A stretch of DNA of 64,000 nt from Agrobacterium larrymoorei (GTDB lineage: Bacteria > Pseudomonadota > Alphaproteobacteria > Rhizobiales > Rhizobiaceae). The DNA lies in assembly GCF_005145045.1 (NCBI RefSeq), contig NZ_CP039691.1, positions 694,001 through 758,000 of the forward strand. The letters run 5' to 3'. The stretch's first letter is position 1. Each line of letters starts with the position of its first letter. The notes under the pieces are model-generated. The model searched no databases, was not told where the DNA came from, and saw nothing but the letters and a program-made list of their open reading frames with translations. The position numbers were made by a program, and so were the translations under genes. Below are positions 53,640 through 61,782 of this stretch, in pieces.

Positions 53640-55622
53640 TCAGCCCAGCTTTGCTTCGGCAGCGGCAACCACGGCTTCCGCGGTGATGCCGAAATGCTGG
53701 AAGAGATCCTTGGCCGGTGCGGAGGCACCGAAGGACTGCATGCCGACGAAAGCGCCGTCATTGCCGATGAAGTAATCCCAACCCTGACGGATGGCCGCTT
53801 CAACCGCAATCTTGACCGGCGAATTGCCGATGATGGCCTTGCGGTAGGTTTCCGGCTGCTCCTTGAAGAGTTCGAAGCAGGGAACGGACACGACGCGGGT
53901 GGAGATGCCCTTGACCTTGAGGTCGGCGGCAGCCTTCAGCGCAAGCTCCACTTCCGAGCCGGAAGCGAAGATCGAGACCTTGGCATCGCTTGCCGAAACC
54001 AGTTCGTAAGCCCCGTAGGAAACGAGGTTCTTTTCCTCATATTCCTTGCGGGCAGGCGTGAGGTTCTGGCGGGTCAGTGCAAGCGCCGTCGGGCGGTGCT
54101 TTTCATGCAGGGCGATCTGCCAAGATTCCGCAGTTTCCGTTTCATCCGCAGGGCGGAAGACCAGAAGGTTCGGAATAGCGCGCAGCGCGGCGACATGTTC
54201 CACCGGCTGGTGGGTCGGGCCGTCCTCACCGACGCCGATGGAATCGTGCGTCAGAACGTGGACGACGCGGATGCCCATGAGTGCGGCAAGGCGGATGGAC
54301 GGACGGCAATAATCCGAGAAGATGAGGAAGCCGCCGGAGTAAGGGATCAGACCGCCGTGCAGCGCGATGCCGTTCATGGCTGCTGCCATGCCGTGTTCGC
54401 GAATGCCGTAATGCATGTAGCGACCGGAGAAATCAGAAGGCGTGATTTCCTTCATCTGGCTGGTCTTGGTGTTGTTCGACGGCGTCAGGTCGGCAGAGCC
54501 GCCGAGCGTTTCCGGCAGGATGCCGTTGATGACTTCGAGCGTGTCTTCGGAAGCCTTGCGGGTGGCAACCGTCGGGTTGTTCGCAGCGACCTTCTTCTTG
54601 AATGCATCGATGGAGCTGTCGAAATTGCCGGGCAGATCGCCAGCAAAGCGGCGCTTGAACTCGGCCTTCTTCTCGCCTTCCGTGCCTTCCAGGCGGGCTT
54701 CCCACTCCTGACGGGTCTTGGTGGAGCGAAGACCGGCCAGACGCCATGCATCCAGAACATCTTCTGGAATGACGAAAGGTTCAGCTTCCCAGTTCAGGTG
54801 CTTGCGCGTTGCGGCGATTTCTTCAGCGCCGAGCGGGTTGCCGTGAACCTTGTGCGTGCCCTGCTTGTTCGGCGCGCCGAAACCGATGGTGGTCTTGCAG
54901 GCGATGAAGGTTGGGCGGTCGGACTGGTGCGCCTGCTCGATGGCGTTGGAAATTGCTTCCGGGTCGTGACCGTCGATCTCGATGGTGTTCCACTTCACCG
55001 CCTTGAAGCGGGCGATCTGATCCGTGGAATCGGACAGGTCGACCGTACCGTCGATGGTGATGTTGTTGTTGTCCCAGAAGAGAACGAGCTTGTTGAGCTT
55101 CAGGTGGCCAGCAAGCGCAATAGCTTCGTGGCTGATGCCTTCCATCAGGCAGCCGTCGCCGCACAGTGCGTAGGTGAAATGGCTCTGAAGATCGGAGCCG
55201 AATTCTTCTTCCAGCTTGCGCTCGGCAATGGCCATGCCGACGGCATTGGCAATGCCCTGGCCGAGAGGTCCCGTGGTGGTTTCGATGCCGGTGGCGTGAC
55301 CATATTCCGGGTGACCGGCAGTCTTGGAGCCGAGCTGGCGGAAACGCTTGATCTCGTCGATCGTCATGTCCTCATATCCGGTGAGATAGAGGAGCGAGTA
55401 GAGCAGCATGGAGCCGTGACCGGCAGACAGCACGAAGCGATCGCGGTCTGGCCACAGCGGGGCCTTCGGATCGAACTTCAGGTACTTGGTAAAGAGGACC
55501 GTAGCGACATCCGCCGCGCCCATTGGCAGGCCTGGGTGGCCGGAATTGGCCTTCTCCACAGCATCCATGGCAAGAAATCGGATTGCATTGGCCATCCGGT
55601 CGTGTTTGTCGCGAGAAATCAT
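53640..55622 (-). CDS. tkt: Transketolase
   Basis: 660-residue thiamine-diphosphate enzyme moving two-carbon units between sugar phosphates. [17 protein letters not shown], the cofactor motif [13 protein letters not shown]...[18 protein letters not shown] and the C-terminal [12 protein letters not shown] are present. Length is normal. It is the first of the tkt-gap pair and probably the promoter-proximal gene of the carbon cluster. CGGAAAAGCC precedes the ATG. Confidence 0.97.
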   Translation of the reverse strand: MISRDKHDRMANAIRFLAMDAVEKANSGHPGLPMGAADVATVLFTKYLKFDPKAPLWPDRDRFVLSAGHGSMLLYSLLYLTGYEDMTIDEIKRFRQLGSKTAGHPEYGHATGIETTTGPLGQGIANAVGMAIAERKLEEEFGSDLQSHFTYALCGDGCLMEGISHEAIALAGHLKLNKLVLFWDNNNITIDGTVDLSDSTDQIARFKAVKWNTIEIDGHDPEAISNAIEQAHQSDRPTFIACKTTIGFGAPNKQGTHKVHGNPLGAEEIAATRKHLNWEAEPFVIPEDVLDAWRLAGLRSTKTRQEWEARLEGTEGEKKAEFKRRFAGDLPGNFDSSIDAFKKKVAANNPTVATRKASEDTLEVINGILPETLGGSADLTPSNNTKTSQMKEITPSDFSGRYMHYGIREHGMAAAMNGIALHGGLIPYSGGFLIFSDYCRPSIRLAALMGIRVVHVLTHDSIGVGEDGPTHQPVEHVAALRAIPNLLVFRPADETETAESWQIALHEKHRPTALALTRQNLTPARKEYEEKNLVSYGAYELVSASDAKVSIFASGSEVELALKAAADLKVKGISTRVVSVPCFELFKEQPETYRKAIIGNSPVKIAVEAAIRQGWDYFIGNDGAFVGMQSFGASAPAKDLFQHFGITAEAVVAAAEAKLG

Positions 55623-55982
55623 GGCTTTTCCGTCTGTTCCGGGTGATTAAGAGATAGTCTTCTAACTATCCAAAAAGCGGGTTGATCCATAGCAGGTAGG
55701 GCGGTTCTGTCAACAAATCCGGCCCGCATTGCAGTTCGATCTCAAACAAAAATCGTTTCGCATGAGCATATGTCCATTATTTATTCTTCAGACCAAGCTG
55801 TGGCCATATTCAGGCAAAGAATTTAGAAAGCGCCGTTGCCAAGTCGCATTCATCCACAGCGCAAAGTGCTTGAATGTATTGGTTTGATTGACGCGGGCGC
55901 AAAACGGGTAATATCGTGCATCAGCCTTGATTGACGTCAAGAGGCAACGATTCGGCTTGGCTCTTGCGGTTTGGAAGAAACG
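55623..55982. promoter_or_regulatory. Divergent region tkt / DUF4164-zapA
   Basis: An AT-richer 360-bp gap with a small inverted repeat gatagt/actatc (55652-55669) near tkt and a possible promoter TTGACG (55888) / TAATAT (55909), though the 15-base spacer is short, reading towards zapA. No gene is supported. Confidence 0.35.
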
Positions 55983-56255
55983 ATGACGGCGGAAAAGACC
56001 ATACATGTTGCGCTGTCGGAGCTAGGCTCCGCAATAACCAGCCTTGAAAACGCTCTCGACATGCGTCTGGAACGCCAGCGCGAAAACGGCGAAGTCGAGA
56101 ACGAGGTCAAGCGCGTGCATGTGGACCGTGCGCGGCTTGCGCAGGAACTGGACCAGTCGCAGTTTCGCGCCAATCGTCTGGAAGAGGTCAATCGCGAAGT
56201 CTCGCGGCGTCTCGTGACGGCGATGGAAACCATCCGCGCCGTGCTGGACCGGTAA
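55983..56255 (+). CDS. DUF4164 coiled-coil protein
   Basis: About 90 residues from ATG 55983, which has GGAAGAAACG upstream (the frame opens at 55971). It is almost wholly a coiled coil (SAITSLENALDMRLERQRENG..., RARLAQELDQSQFRANRLEEV). DUF4164 genes sit next to zapA in many Rhizobiales. A divisome role is inferred from position alone. Eleven base pairs separate it from zapA, so they form an operon. Confidence 0.85.
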   Translation: MTAEKTIHVALSELGSAITSLENALDMRLERQRENGEVENEVKRVHVDRARLAQELDQSQFRANRLEEVNREVSRRLVTAMETIRAVLDR

Positions 56256-56266
56256 AGGAAAAGAGT

Positions 56267-56644
56267 ATGGCTCAAGTCACCGTCATGATCGATGGCAAGG
56301 CGTATCGCATGGCCTGCGAAGCGGGGCAGGAAGCGCATCTGACCGACCTTGCCAACCGTTTCGATCAATATGTCGGGCACCTCAAGAGCCAGTTCGGCGA
56401 AATCGGCGACCTGCGACTTACCGTCATGGCTGGCATCATGATCACCGACGAGCTTTCGGAAATGTCACGCAAGATCGAGAACCTCGAAAAGCAGGTGGCA
56501 GGCCTTCAGCAGAACAGCGACGGCATGGCCGAAAGCAAGGCAAAGGCAGACGAGCAGATCGTGCACGCCATTTCAGACCTTGCGATGCGGCTGAACGGAA
56601 TTACGGAAAAGCTGGTGGCAAGGCCGAAGCCCGCGGTGAACTGA
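56267..56644 (+). CDS. zapA: Cell division protein ZapA
   Basis: 125-residue ZapA: an N-terminal globular domain (QVTVMIDGKAYRMACEAGQE, VGHLKSQFGEIGDLRLTVMA) and a C-terminal coiled coil. It binds FtsZ and bundles the Z-ring. AAAGGAAAAG precedes the ATG. In proteobacteria, zapA is commonly followed by the 6S RNA gene and a 5-formyl-THF cyclo-ligase gene; here both are present but displaced by other genes. Confidence 0.93.
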   Translation: MAQVTVMIDGKAYRMACEAGQEAHLTDLANRFDQYVGHLKSQFGEIGDLRLTVMAGIMITDELSEMSRKIENLEKQVAGLQQNSDGMAESKAKADEQIVHAISDLAMRLNGITEKLVARPKPAVN

Positions 56645-56681
56645 TGTTGCGTACTGGGAAAAGCATTCGTTCTGCAAGGTG

Positions 56682-57110
56682 TTAGGCGTCTGTAAAAACC
56701 TTGCGAACCCAAATGCAGGCGTGACCCGGAGGCAACCCATCGATCCGGCCAAATTCTTCATAACCTCTGGATTGATAAAACCCGGGGGCCTGAAAAGTGA
56801 ACGTATCGACGTAAGCGCCTATGCACCCTCGCTCGCGCGCGGCTGCTTCAGCCTTATCCATGAGGATACTGCCCGTCCGTGTTCCTCGGATTGAACTGGA
56901 AACCCAAAGCCAATCAACAAACATCCATGAATAAAAGGTTTTAGCTTTTATCCCGCCTTGAGCCACACCTGATGGAGACCTCGCGATCACCCATAAGTCC
57001 TGAGAGTTGTCCGGTCCAGCTTTGCCGAAATTGTATTCATCCAGCCCCTGATCAATTAGCTTTTGGGTGGCCTCATCTGGCATTTCTTCGATTTCGATTG
57101 ATATCGCCAA
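56682..57110 (-). CDS. GNAT-family acetyltransferase
   Basis: 142 residues. The GNAT core is visible as LWVSSSIRGTRTGSILMDKAE (the acetyl-CoA loop, with a slightly unusual R-G-T-R-T-G) and YVDTFTFQAPGFYQSRGYEEFG. It starts at TTG 57110; an in-frame ATG at 57083 would shorten it by nine residues. Base composition is somewhat lower in GC than the neighbours, and it stands alone between zapA and the 6S RNA, suggesting insertion into an older locus. Substrate unknown. Confidence 0.85.
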   Translation of the reverse strand: MAISIEIEEMPDEATQKLIDQGLDEYNFGKAGPDNSQDLWVIARSPSGVAQGGIKAKTFYSWMFVDWLWVSSSIRGTRTGSILMDKAEAAARERGCIGAYVDTFTFQAPGFYQSRGYEEFGRIDGLPPGHACIWVRKVFTDA

Positions 57111-57241
57111 TATAGATTCTTTCTAAAGCTGCTCGCTGGAAAGTTATTCTAATGTCAATTTTATCGTATCGTAACCACAGGTCGATGCAAGTTTCCTTGC
57201 GCTCCCCCTTTCGGAACGTCACGATCCGGCATATATATGAC

Positions 57242-57405
57242 GTGCGTTCTGCGCTTCTCGACAGGAACCACAATCCCTGGGGCCATACTCGATCCAAAGG
57301 GAGCTGTCCCTGGCCAGTCCCGTGGGGCTGGACACACGGTGCCCACCTACATTTGTAGGCACCCAGGATCGTAAACCTCCATCGGTCGTCGTGGACGCAC
57401 TTTTC
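57242..57405 (+). ncRNA. ssrS: Probable 6S RNA
   Basis: The ends pair: gtgcgt (57242-57247) with acgcac (57395-57400), then TTTTCTTCT. Between them come a central asymmetric region and a long apical arm, including ccctggccagtccc...ggggctgg and gtgcccacctaca/tgtaggcac. About 160 nt, a rod with a central bubble, and the segment GGCCAGUCCC resembling the E. coli 6S sequence, are all as expected. The position between zapA and fthC matches the conserved zapA-ssrS-fthC order. 6S RNA binds the sigma-70 holoenzyme in stationary phase. The exact ends are estimated. Confidence 0.7.
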
Positions 57406-57489
57406 TTCTAGTGTTTTCCGGATATTCGGTTCCTTTTAGCACCTACTTTTACATCATCGGTCGTTGGCGCAAGTCGATTATTGCTATGA

Positions 57490-57516
57490 GGCCGCCCTTG
57501 CTGGCGGCTTTTTTAT
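57490..57516 (+). terminator. Terminator upstream of higBA-2
   Basis: Stem gccgcc / ggcggc with loop cttgct and T6ATT, 90 bp beyond the 6S RNA end. It isolates higBA-2 from upstream transcription. Confidence 0.85.
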
Positions 57517-57528
57517 TGTCGGCAAAAA

Positions 57529-57570
57529 GCTTACGCTGCTATTGACTGACGTAAGCGAAAAGCTTACATT
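57529..57570 (+). promoter_or_regulatory. higBA-2 promoter with three operator half-sites
   Basis: TTGACT (57542-57547) and TACATT (57565-57570) are 17 bp apart. The half-site gcttac/gtaagc occurs at 57529-57534, 57551-57556 and 57562-57567. The last two form gtaagc-gaaaa-gcttac inside the spacer, an ideal place for HigA to block RNA polymerase. Confidence 0.65.
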
Positions 57571-57628
57571 CGCAATCAATGAAAACAAGGAGAAAGGTTG
57601 GAGCTCGGTAATTTTAGGAGACGGGAAT

Positions 57629-57907
57629 TTGATCAAAACATTTAAGCACCAAGGTTTATACGAGCTTTTCTATGAGGGTGCGACTGCAAAGATCGATAAG
57701 AAAATGCACGCTCGCATTATTGTTCGGCTAGACCGCCTTGAGCAAGTCGCCTCGATCAGCGAGTTAAATCTTCCGGGCTATGATTTTCACTCCCTCAAGG
57801 GATTTAAGCCCACCCGATATACGATCCACGTCAACGGACCATGGTGCATCACATTCGAAATCGAAGATGGCGATGTGTACAACGTGGATTTCGAGCAATA
57901 CCACTAA
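57629..57907 (+). CDS. higB: HigB-type toxin, module 2
   Basis: 92 residues from TTG 57629, which has TAGGAGACGGG upstream; the open frame extends back to 57464 but that part covers the terminator and operator. RelE/HigB features: YEGATAKIDKKMHARIIVRLDRL, GFKPTRYTIHVNGPWCITFEI and the ending VDFEQYH. It is unlike module 1 in sequence, so not a recent duplicate. It is AT-richer than the neighbours and followed after 46 bp by its antitoxin. Confidence 0.9.
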   Translation: MIKTFKHQGLYELFYEGATAKIDKKMHARIIVRLDRLEQVASISELNLPGYDFHSLKGFKPTRYTIHVNGPWCITFEIEDGDVYNVDFEQYH

Positions 57908-57953
57908 CATAAACGAACACTCTAGAGTGCAGGTTCTTAGATAGGAGACGAGA

Positions 57954-58259
57954 ATGGCTTATGAGGTAGTCAGGCCCTTGAAAAGGTGCCCATCTCATCC
58001 GGGCGCATTACTCAATGACATGATCCCGGATACGGGTAAGACCAAGGTAGAAATAGCAAATATGCTGGGGATTTCCCGGCAGCAGCTTTATGACATCGTC
58101 AATGAAAAGAAGCCCGTGTCGCCAAACGTTGCGGCAAGGCTGGGCAAGCTGTTCGGAGATGGCGCAGCCGTCTGGCTTCGGATGCAGGCTGCACACGATG
58201 CCTGGCAAGCGGAACACACTGTTGATTTAGAAAATGTCCCGACTTTAAAATTTGCCTGA
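57954..58259 (+). CDS. higA: HigA-type antitoxin, module 2
   Basis: 101 residues with SHPGALLNDMIPDTGKTKVEIANMLGISRQQLYDIVNEKKPVSPNVAARLGKLFG, the XRE fold of HigA. It is expected to bind HigB and the half-sites at 57529-57567. TAGGAGACGAGA precedes the ATG. A strong terminator follows the stop within 20 bp, so the module is a self-contained cassette of roughly 0.8 kb. Confidence 0.92.
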   Translation: MAYEVVRPLKRCPSHPGALLNDMIPDTGKTKVEIANMLGISRQQLYDIVNEKKPVSPNVAARLGKLFGDGAAVWLRMQAAHDAWQAEHTVDLENVPTLKFA

Positions 58260-58277
58260 GTAAAAACGACCAAAGAT

Positions 58278-58308
58278 GAGCCGCCCCCCGCAGGGCGGCT
58301 TTTTTTAT
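58278..58308 (+). terminator. higBA-2 terminator
   Basis: Stem gccgccc / gggcggc followed by T7, 19 bp after the higA stop. Confidence 0.9.
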
Positions 58309-58542
58309 GGGTATGCACAAACGAAATTTGCCATCGCTTTTGAGATACTAAAGTGACGCGTCCTGAAGGTCGAAAACCCACTCGGTTTCCATCTCAATAA
58401 CCTTGCGTCTTTTTTGAGCTACCTCTCATTGCATTGGCGGAACAATTCCTTATTATCCGTGTTGGTATGTCCGTTCCGCCTGTATTTGAGGTGAATGCGG
58501 TTATCACCGCGACGTGCCGTTCAACAGCCCAAAGAGCTAAAC

Positions 58543-59820
58543 TTGTTTACTGAAATTATGATCGTGGTCCTGCTCACCGTATTGAATGGTGTGCTTGCCA
58601 TGTCCGAGCTTGCTGTCGTCTCTTCGAGACCTGCGAGGCTTAAAGTGCTGGCCGCGCAGGGCAGCAAGGGCGCCACGATGGCGCTCAGTCTTTCTGAAAA
58701 TCCCGGACGCTTTCTGTCCACTGTGCAGATCGGCATTACGCTGGTCGGCATTCTCTCGGGCGCCTTTTCGGGCGCTACGCTCGGCACGCGCTTCACAGGC
58801 TGGCTGATGGAACAGGGTGTGCCGGACCGTGCGGCCGATGCGCTGGGCGTGGGTGTGGTGGTCGTTGCCATCACCTATCTCTCGCTGATCGTCGGCGAAC
58901 TCGTTCCCAAGCAGATTGCGCTTCGCGACCCGGAAAAGATTGCCGCGCGGGTTTCTCCCGCGATGGTGCTGCTTTCCAAGATCGGCGCGCCCATCGTCTG
59001 GCTTCTCGACAAATCGGGTAAGATCGTGCTGGCGATCCTGGGTCACAGCGGCGAATCCAACGCATCCGTGACCGATGATGAAATCCGCACGGTTCTAGCC
59101 GAAGCGCATAGCGCAGGCGTGATCGAGACCGAGGAATCGGCGATGATCACCGGCGTCATGCGCCTTGCGGACCGCAATGCCCGTGGCTTGATGACGCCGC
59201 GCCGCGATGTGGAAGTGGTGGATATCGAGGACAGCGCGGAGGAAATCCGCGAGCAGCTTCGCGGCACGCAGCGTTCGCGCCTGCCGGTGCGAAATGGCGC
59301 ATCCGATGAAATTCTCGGCGTTCTCTTTGCCAAGGATGCCTTCGACGCGCTGGCTTCCGGCAAGGAGCTGAATATTCGCGAACTCCTGCGCGAAGTACCT
59401 GTCGTGTCAGACCTGACGAGTGCGGTGGATGTGATCCAGTCGCTGCGCCGCTCGACGGTTCACATGGTTCTCGTCTATGACGAATACGGCCATTTCGAAG
59501 GCATCATCAGCTCCGGCGATATTCTGGAGGCCATTACGGGCGCATTCCAGGAAGAGGATGATGAAGAGCCTGCGATAGTGGAGCGTGAGGACGGCAGCTT
59601 CCTCGTTGCAGGATGGATGCCCGCCGACGAATTTGCCGACCGCATGGGCTTCCAGATCGATGAGGATGCCGAATTCGAAACCGTTGCCGGTCTGGTGCTG
59701 GACGAATTCCGCCGCCTGCCGGAACTGGGCGAGCACATCACGCGAAATGGATGGCGCTTCGAAGTCATCGATCTCGATGGCCACCGGATCGACAAGGTTC
59801 TGGTCAGCCGGGCCGCCTGA
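58543..59820 (+). CDS. CNNM/CorC (TlyC-like) ion transport protein
   Basis: 425 residues from TTG 58543 (AAAGAG upstream); the open frame to 58495 is less likely. A DUF21 membrane domain of about four helices (FTEIMIVVLLTVLNGVLAMSE, LSTVQIGITLVGILSGAF, LSLIVGELVPKQIAL) is followed by paired CBS domains (about 200-325) and a CorC_HlyC domain (about 345-425). CNNM proteins export Mg2+, sensing ATP-Mg at the CBS pair; older names call them hemolysins. Its TGA shares the A of the fthC start (TGATG), forming an operon with fthC and ymdB. Confidence 0.9.
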   Translation: MFTEIMIVVLLTVLNGVLAMSELAVVSSRPARLKVLAAQGSKGATMALSLSENPGRFLSTVQIGITLVGILSGAFSGATLGTRFTGWLMEQGVPDRAADALGVGVVVVAITYLSLIVGELVPKQIALRDPEKIAARVSPAMVLLSKIGAPIVWLLDKSGKIVLAILGHSGESNASVTDDEIRTVLAEAHSAGVIETEESAMITGVMRLADRNARGLMTPRRDVEVVDIEDSAEEIREQLRGTQRSRLPVRNGASDEILGVLFAKDAFDALASGKELNIRELLREVPVVSDLTSAVDVIQSLRRSTVHMVLVYDEYGHFEGIISSGDILEAITGAFQEEDDEEPAIVEREDGSFLVAGWMPADEFADRMGFQIDEDAEFETVAGLVLDEFRRLPELGEHITRNGWRFEVIDLDGHRIDKVLVSRAA

Positions 59821-60413
59821 TGAGCGAGACGTCGTCTCCCTCCAAAGCCGAGCTTCGTGTCGAGCGTCTCGCCCTGCGGGACGCTCTTTCCGTTGAAGAG
59901 CGGGCTGCGAAGAGCCTTGCTATTGCGGATGCCGGGGCGGATGCATTGTCCTTTGCGCCCGGCACCGTGCTGTCGGGCTTCATGCCGATCCGCTCCGAGG
60001 CGGATACGAGGCCGTTGATGGAAGCGCTGCGGAACAAGGGTGCGCGCCTTTGCCTGCCGGTCATTCTGGATCGCGAGACCATTGTGTTTCGCGAATTCGT
60101 TCCCGGCGCGGAGCTGGTGAAAACGGGTTTCGGCACTACGGGGCCGGATGAAGGTGCTGCCGTTCTCGATCCGCAAATTCTGCTGGTGCCGCTTTCGGCT
60201 TTCGATGGCCGAGGGCACCGGATTGGCTACGGGGCCGGGCATTACGACCGCGCAATTGCAAAACTTCATGCAAAAGGACTGAATCCCGTTCTTGTTGGCA
60301 TTGCATTCGACTGTCAGGAAGTGCCATCAGTGCCCGCAGAAGCGCATGATGTTGCGCTGGACGCGGTTTTGACCGAAAGCGGGCTGCGCAGCTTCAGTAA
60401 CAGGACGGGGTAA
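59820..60413 (+). CDS. fthC: 5-formyltetrahydrofolate cyclo-ligase
   Basis: 197-residue ATP-dependent enzyme turning 5-formyl-THF into 5,10-methenyl-THF. The motif RIGYGAGHYDRAI binds the substrate and ATP, and GFMPIRSEADTRPLMEAL and LVPLSAFDGRGHR are further family blocks. Its start overlaps the CNNM stop and its stop overlaps the ymdB start (TAATG). In many proteobacteria it adjoins 6S RNA (ygfA in E. coli); here the CNNM gene and HigBA lie between them. Confidence 0.92.
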   Translation: MSETSSPSKAELRVERLALRDALSVEERAAKSLAIADAGADALSFAPGTVLSGFMPIRSEADTRPLMEALRNKGARLCLPVILDRETIVFREFVPGAELVKTGFGTTGPDEGAAVLDPQILLVPLSAFDGRGHRIGYGAGHYDRAIAKLHAKGLNPVLVGIAFDCQEVPSVPAEAHDVALDAVLTESGLRSFSNRTG

Positions 60414-61237
60414 TGAGACTACTTTTTCTCGGAGACATGGTTGGCAAGACGGGTCGCACGGCGGTCTGGGAGCGTCTTCCGGGCCTGATCTCCGATCTGA
60501 AACTGGATTTCGTCATCGTCAATGGCGAGAACGCCGCAGGCGGTTTCGGTATCACCGAAGAGATTTATCTGGAAACCATCAATGCCGGTGCCGACGTCGT
60601 GACCACCGGCAACCATGTGTGGGACCAGAAAGAGGCGGTATCCTTCTGCGAGCGCCACGACCAGTTTTTGCGGCCCGCGAATTACCCCAAGGGCACGCCC
60701 GGCAAGGGCTCCGGCCTGTTCTATGCCCGCAATGGCGCACGCATTCTCGTTGCCAACATCATGGGCCGGGTGTTCATGCATCCCGAGCTTGACGACCCCT
60801 TCAGCTCTGCGGAAACCATTCTCGCCGCCTGCCCGCTGGGCGAGCAGGCCGACGCCATCGTGTTCGACTTTCACGCGGAAGCGACCAGCGAAAAGCAGTG
60901 CTTCGGTCATTTCGTGGATGGCCGCGCAAGCTTCGTGGTGGGCACGCATACACATGTGCCGACGGCGGATGCGCAGATTCTGAATGGCGGTACGGCCTAT
61001 ATGTCGGATGCCGGTATGTGCGGCGATTACGATTCCTCACTCGGAATGGAAAAGGAAGAGCCGATCAACCGGTTTATTTCCAAGATGCCGAAGGGGCGCT
61101 TTGAGGCGGCCAGCGGGCCTGCGACGCTTTGCGGCGTTGGTGTAGAGATTTCCGATAGCACCGGGCTGGCGGAGAAGATCGAGCCGTTGCGGATTGGGCC
61201 GAGGCTGGCGGAGACTATTCCTAGTTTTTGGGTTTGA
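60413..61237 (+). CDS. ymdB: YmdB-family metallophosphoesterase
   Basis: 274-residue TIGR00282 phosphodiesterase. Metal motifs are intact: FLGDMVGKTGR, VNGENAAGGFG, TTGNHVWDQKE and GTHTHVPTAD. In Bacillus, YmdB hydrolyses 2',3'-cyclic nucleotides and controls biofilm and sporulation gene expression; in alphaproteobacteria its role is not known. It overlaps fthC by one base at the third position of a probable three-gene operon. Confidence 0.92.
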   Translation: MRLLFLGDMVGKTGRTAVWERLPGLISDLKLDFVIVNGENAAGGFGITEEIYLETINAGADVVTTGNHVWDQKEAVSFCERHDQFLRPANYPKGTPGKGSGLFYARNGARILVANIMGRVFMHPELDDPFSSAETILAACPLGEQADAIVFDFHAEATSEKQCFGHFVDGRASFVVGTHTHVPTADAQILNGGTAYMSDAGMCGDYDSSLGMEKEEPINRFISKMPKGRFEAASGPATLCGVGVEISDSTGLAEKIEPLRIGPRLAETIPSFWV

Positions 61238-61248
61238 ACTTCCTCGTC

Positions 61249-61672
61249 CGTCATTCCGGCCTTAAGTCACTACTGTCCGGTTTAAACTGAGTGGGTAGTT
61301 TGGGGCGAGAACGGCTCCTTCACCCGTCACCCCGCACTTGATGCGGGGTCCAGCAGACGCGCGTCTGCGCGTCGAAAGAGTCTTTTCAGACCAAAGACTT
61401 GGTCTGGCTGGATCCCGGATCAAGTCCGGGATGACGGAAGTGGGGAGGGCCACTGCTGAATTTACAGCCAGCGTTGCACTGGCGAGTCCAATTCGTACAA
61501 AGCGCAAAAAAGCGAATACAATCAATACTCTATACCAAGTCTATAAATCTCCACCGAGCAGTAGTGGCCTTGAGCCGGAATCCAGTTTGGCGCGTCTGCG
61601 CCAAGGAACAGTCTTTTAGCGATCAATGACTTGATCGCGCTGGACCCCGCATCGAGTGCGGGGTGACGGAAG
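61249..61672. repeat. Composite mosaic repeat block
   Basis: Modules include cgtcattccggccttaagtc, actactgtccggtttaaact-type junctions, gagtgggtagtttggggcgag, ccccgcacttgatgcggggt, cagacgcgcgtctg, ccagacc/ggtctgg and ggatcccggatcaagtccgg, followed by a shorter copy (ccttgagccggaatccag ... ggaccccgcatcgagtgcgg). It fills the gap between ymdB and the next gene; no gene is supported. Confidence 0.85.
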
Positions 61673-61782
61673 TCGTTGCGCCCCAATGACAACAATGTGA
61701 GCGCCCGACGCCGCTTGGCGCTAGACGAGCCATTCCCCTTGCCGCATCCTGCGCGGCATCACCTCAAAAGGGGAGTGGTGAA

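Noticed and set aside
61249..61672. Frames of 60-93 codons in the repeat block
   Set aside because: They translate the palindromic modules; similar translations recur in every repeat block.
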